DNA of 7,444 nucleotides. It comes from an uncultured Eubacterium sp. Lineage in GTDB: Bacteria; Bacillota_A; Clostridia; Lachnospirales; Lachnospiraceae. Position numbers and translations under genes: made by a program. Where the stretch lies: positions 1 through 7,444 of the forward strand of contig CAOKJJ010000216.1 in the NCBI GenBank assembly GCA_948468465.1, read 5' to 3'. The notes beneath the pieces are model-generated. The model saw nothing but the letters and a program-made list of their open reading frames with translations. It made no database searches and was not told where the DNA came from. The first letter of the stretch is position 1, and every line of letters begins with the position of its first letter. This document shows, one piece after another, positions 5,289 through 7,444 of this stretch.

Positions 5289-7007
5289 TTATCCAATCAG
5301 CACTTCTTTCCCCCGAAAAGCGAATCCGTATTTGCGAATCCTCTCTTTCGGAATTCCTTTTGCAATGAGCGCAGCCTCATAATTCTTTTCCTCTATCTGT
5401 CTGAGCGCCGCATATACCGTATCTGAGAGCTCTTTTTCCTCTTCCGTCTCCTGTACTTTAAATTCCAGAATCATGGCGTCGTCTTTCAAGTCTCTTGGCT
5501 CCAGCATGACGTCATAACGTCCAAAACCACTCTCCCTGTTGGAAGTAAGCACATATTTTTTCCGAAGCGTCACCAAAAGCCCTAAAACAAAGCCGTGATA
5601 AAAACGCTCCGGTTCTTCTCTGGAAGGATCCCTTCCTGTATCAAAATAACTGAATGTTTCCATGGTGACCCGATTCATATAGAAATTCATATTTTTTATG
5701 TTTCCCTCCCACAGGGCCCGGATAAATTCGTCATAATCATATATATCCTTCTGGAACCATCCGGCCACCATCCGATGGAACATAATCTCTACCTCCAGAT
5801 TTGTGATTCCCAGCTCATACCGTGGAGTCAGACACCTCCATTCTTCATCTGAAAGTTCCCGATAGCCGAACACCCTCAGATACCCACTGGCAAGCAAAAG
5901 GCTCCAGACCGCGGTTTCATTTTCACTCATCTGACCGTATACAAACTGTTCATCAATAGATACCTGCAAATGCTCCCCGGAAAGAAGCTTTTCGAAATTT
6001 TGTTTCATATAGCGATTGCCTTCTTTCAGCAGCTTTCCCACCAGACTGTTAGAACTCGTATTGGCCCAGTAAAGTCCTAACTTTTTTTCATCCAGATAAT
6101 TTACGATAGACCATGGATTATAAATATCCGGCCGCTTGCCGAATGTAAATCCGTCATACCATCTTTTTACATCTTTTTTCTGATCAGACAAGCCAAATTC
6201 ATCCAAAGCTGTAAAAACTTCTTCCTCCGTAAATCCAAAGCTGTCCTCATATTTTTCCGCAATTGTCGTCACCACCCTCAGATTATTCAAATCTGAAAAA
6301 ATTGATTCCTTGCTGACCCTCGTAATGCCCGATAAAGCGGGGCACGCTGTCCCGGTCATAAGCGCCCGCTCCAGATAAGGATTTGTCTTAAATGCTGCGT
6401 TGAATAAGTTCCGGATAAATGCCGTAAATTCCTCCCAGCAGCCGTTCACATAAGCTTCCTGCATAGGCGTATCATACTCGTCCAGCAGGATAATCACTTT
6501 TTTCCCATAATAACGGGATAAATACAAAGACATCTGATGAAGAGCCATGAAGGCATGAACATCATCCATTCCTAAAGACACTTCTTTAAAAAATTCAGTC
6601 TCTCTTTCATCCAAAATATCTGCGTCCAGCAGAAAACGATTTTCCGAATACAGCATCGTCAAAATCTGGCAGATCTGTCCCCGCATGGTAGTATAATCCC
6701 TCGCCTTGACATTGGAAAAAGAAAGGCTGATCACCGGCCAGCTTCCCTGAAGTTCCCGGAACTTCTGACTCTCCCAGATCTTAAGTCCCTCAAACAGCTC
6801 TCCCCGATTCGCATACTTCACGGAAAAGAAGCATTCTGTCATGCTCATGTTCAGCGTCTTGCCAAAACGCCTGGGACGGGTAATCAGGGTAACATCATCA
6901 TCCGCATCCCACCACTCCTGAATAAAGCCGGTCTTGTCCACATAAAAATTATTTTTCATCCGCAGTTTTTCAAAATCCTGATGACCGATTCCTACTGTTC
7001 TGGCCAT
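5289..7007 (-). CDS. AAA-ATPase-like protein with C-terminal PD-(D/E)XK nuclease-like domain
   Basis: The 572-residue product (numbered here from the first possible Met at 7013) joins an AAA-ATPase-like domain and a PDDEXK_9-type nuclease fold. The P-loop variant is RPRRFGKT (46-53), preceded by the family's FYVDKTGFI; Walker B is VIILLDEYDTP (173-183). The RVSKESIFSDLNNL sensor region is at 232-245, WYDGFTFG at 285-292, and YNPWSIVNYL at 298-307. The nuclease-like core has D500 in GRYDVMLEP and E517/K519 in ILEFKV, with Q539 and the KGIPKERIRKYGFAFRGKEVLIG end typical of the family. Such proteins are abundant, often in many copies, in gut Lachnospiraceae, and their role is unproven (defence or DNA-end processing are guesses). 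The start at 7007 is chosen because AAGGAGG is eight bases away, versus two for ATG 7013. An 8-residue insertion (222-229) interrupts the normally continuous TGITRVSKES. The gene is monocistronic. Confidence 0.92.
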   Translation of the reverse strand: MARTVGIGHQDFEKLRMKNNFYVDKTGFIQEWWDADDDVTLITRPRRFGKTLNMSMTECFFSVKYANRGELFEGLKIWESQKFRELQGSWPVISLSFSNVKARDYTTMRGQICQILTMLYSENRFLLDADILDERETEFFKEVSLGMDDVHAFMALHQMSLYLSRYYGKKVIILLDEYDTPMQEAYVNGCWEEFTAFIRNLFNAAFKTNPYLERALMTGTACPALSGITRVSKESIFSDLNNLRVVTTIAEKYEDSFGFTEEEVFTALDEFGLSDQKKDVKRWYDGFTFGKRPDIYNPWSIVNYLDEKKLGLYWANTSSNSLVGKLLKEGNRYMKQNFEKLLSGEHLQVSIDEQFVYGQMSENETAVWSLLLASGYLRVFGYRELSDEEWRCLTPRYELGITNLEVEIMFHRMVAGWFQKDIYDYDEFIRALWEGNIKNMNFYMNRVTMETFSYFDTGRDPSREEPERFYHGFVLGLLVTLRKKYVLTSNRESGFGRYDVMLEPRDLKDDAMILEFKVQETEEEKELSDTVYAALRQIEEKNYEAALIAKGIPKERIRKYGFAFRGKEVLIG

Positions 7008-7015
7008 GTTCATCC

Positions 7016-7022
7016 CCTCCTT
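7016..7022 (-). promoter_or_regulatory. Shine-Dalgarno site that decides the start of the AAA-ATPase-like gene
   Basis: AAGGAGG on the minus strand is eight bases from ATG 7007 but only two from ATG 7013. The 7007 start also yields MARTVGIG, the usual beginning for this family, so the upstream ATG is probably unused. Confidence 0.75.
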
Positions 7023-7081
7023 ACATGTCTTATTTTAATCTGATGCCAAATAAGCGCCTGTTATAATGTAATTTGTAAATT

Positions 7082-7122
7082 GGAGCAGATCTGTTACTAT
7101 ACATACAGATCTGCTCCTATTT
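7082..7122. terminator. Strong 13-bp hairpin, terminator-like
   Basis: GGAGCAGATCTGT (7082-7094) pairs perfectly with ACAGATCTGCTCC (7105-7117) around a 10-base loop. On the plus strand it is followed by TATTTTGT, a usable T-tract; on the minus strand by AATTTAC, a poor one. No plus-strand gene ends here. It may insulate the AAA-ATPase-like gene from upstream transcription, or end a very short plus-strand RNA started from the extended -10 TGTTATAAT at 7059-7067. Confidence 0.6.
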
Positions 7123-7249
7123 TGTATCGTACTCACGATTTACCGTTCACAAAATCATTCCCATTTTTTATACTATCTTAAACAAATGCCAGCTCTCTTC
7201 AAGCATATACAACGGTAGGTAATTGCGAAATTCTGAACCCCTTATAAAT

Positions 7250-7329
7250 AAAGGATTTTACTTAAAATGTGTAATTTTTTAAATACAGGGTGGAGTGAAC
7301 AATTACACAATATTTATAATAAATCCTTT
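7250..7329. repeat. 80-bp nested inverted repeat
   Basis: AAAGGATTT (7250-7258) matches AAATCCTTT (7321-7329), and inside them TGTGTAATT (7268-7276) matches AATTACACA (7300-7308). Each pair is perfect over 9 bp, with 9 and 11 intervening bases that are AT-rich on both sides, so the arms resemble diverged 27-29 bp terminal inverted repeats around a 23-base centre. No flanking target duplication was seen. It could be a small MITE, an IS end, or a structured RNA. Confidence 0.5.
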
Positions 7330-7444
7330 TGTGAAGTTGTTTACGACTATAAATAAGCAAATCTAAATTTTTACCAAAGTTGTCTAAAATTGCACATAAC
7401 TAAAGACATCACGCCTCTGTGGGTGTATACTGTATCTGCCAAGA

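Larger units (their letters stand above)
7014..7444. other. Non-coding right flank
   Basis: No frame here has a start, a ribosome binding site and a recognisable product. Contents: the leader of the AAA-ATPase-like gene (a TATAAC box at about 7060 on the minus strand has no convincing -35), a strong hairpin at 7082-7117, a nested inverted repeat at 7250-7329, and a minus-strand frame open from the window edge that stops at 7371. This last could be the 3' end of a gene outside the window, ending THRGVMSLVMCNFRQLW, but 23 codons are too few to judge. The mix of AT-rich DNA with palindromes is compatible with the edge of an insertion sequence. Confidence 0.45.

Noticed and set aside
5289..7013. 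Upstream ATG at 7013 as start of the AAA-ATPase-like gene
   Set aside because: The Shine-Dalgarno lies only two bases away, while ATG 7007 has ideal spacing and gives the usual family N-terminus.
7170..7245. Minus-strand stretch readable as ...YLPLYMLEESWHLFKIV or, one frame over, ...ITYRCICLKRAGICLR
   Set aside because: Both frames are short, neither has a start with an SD, and I could not tie either to a known transposase end, so no coding call is made.

Overview
The window looks like part of a chromosome from a low- to mid-GC Firmicute, most likely a Lachnospiraceae-type gut Clostridium. The evidence is purine-rich Shine-Dalgarno sequences, sigma-A promoters with TATAAT-like -10 boxes, and a clostridial gene set: an AAA-ATPase-like/PD-(D/E)XK protein of a kind often found in many copies in Lachnospiraceae, a CmpB-type membrane protein, and a Cache-type chemoreceptor that implies motility. 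The taxonomic call is inference, not a database match. All recognisable genes lie on the minus strand, so transcription runs from high to low coordinates.

Right to left in transcription order: bases 7014-7444 hold no convincing gene, but they contain a nested inverted repeat (7250-7329) and a strong 13-bp hairpin (7082-7117). Next is a 572-residue AAA-ATPase-like protein with a C-terminal PD-(D/E)XK nuclease-like domain (5289-7007). An 8-residue insertion sits inside its otherwise highly conserved TG..R.SKES motif. The gap at 5040-5288 carries a 100-bp element with 11-bp perfect inverted ends and a GC-rich 10-bp hairpin in the middle, followed by a near-consensus sigma-A promoter for a methyl-accepting chemotaxis protein (3168-5039). 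That gene ends in a clear intrinsic terminator. A separate promoter, overlapped by palindromes, then drives a tandemly duplicated CmpB/DUF1113-type membrane protein (1720-3015).

Bases 680-1719 are AT-rich and have no convincing gene. They are not featureless: there is a strong orphan minus-strand promoter (1518-1545), two identically built palindromes GGATAAT-N5-ATTATCC exactly 34 bp apart (1394-1446), a GC-richer patch with a 9-bp hairpin (855-891), and a 12-bp inverted repeat around the likely tetR promoter (692-745). The left end holds a TetR-family regulator (104-679), then the first 21 codons of a cysteine-rich KTR-type zinc-ribbon protein (1-64). Such small proteins are common in accessory and conjugative-element DNA, so the left ~1.5 kb may be the edge of, or a scar from, a mobile element.

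The genes do not form one pathway. Each has its own promoter or terminator, except for the probable tetR-KTR pair. I see no complete novel defence or biosynthetic system. The most interesting signals are the unexplained palindromic structures between genes and the insertion in the ATPase core.
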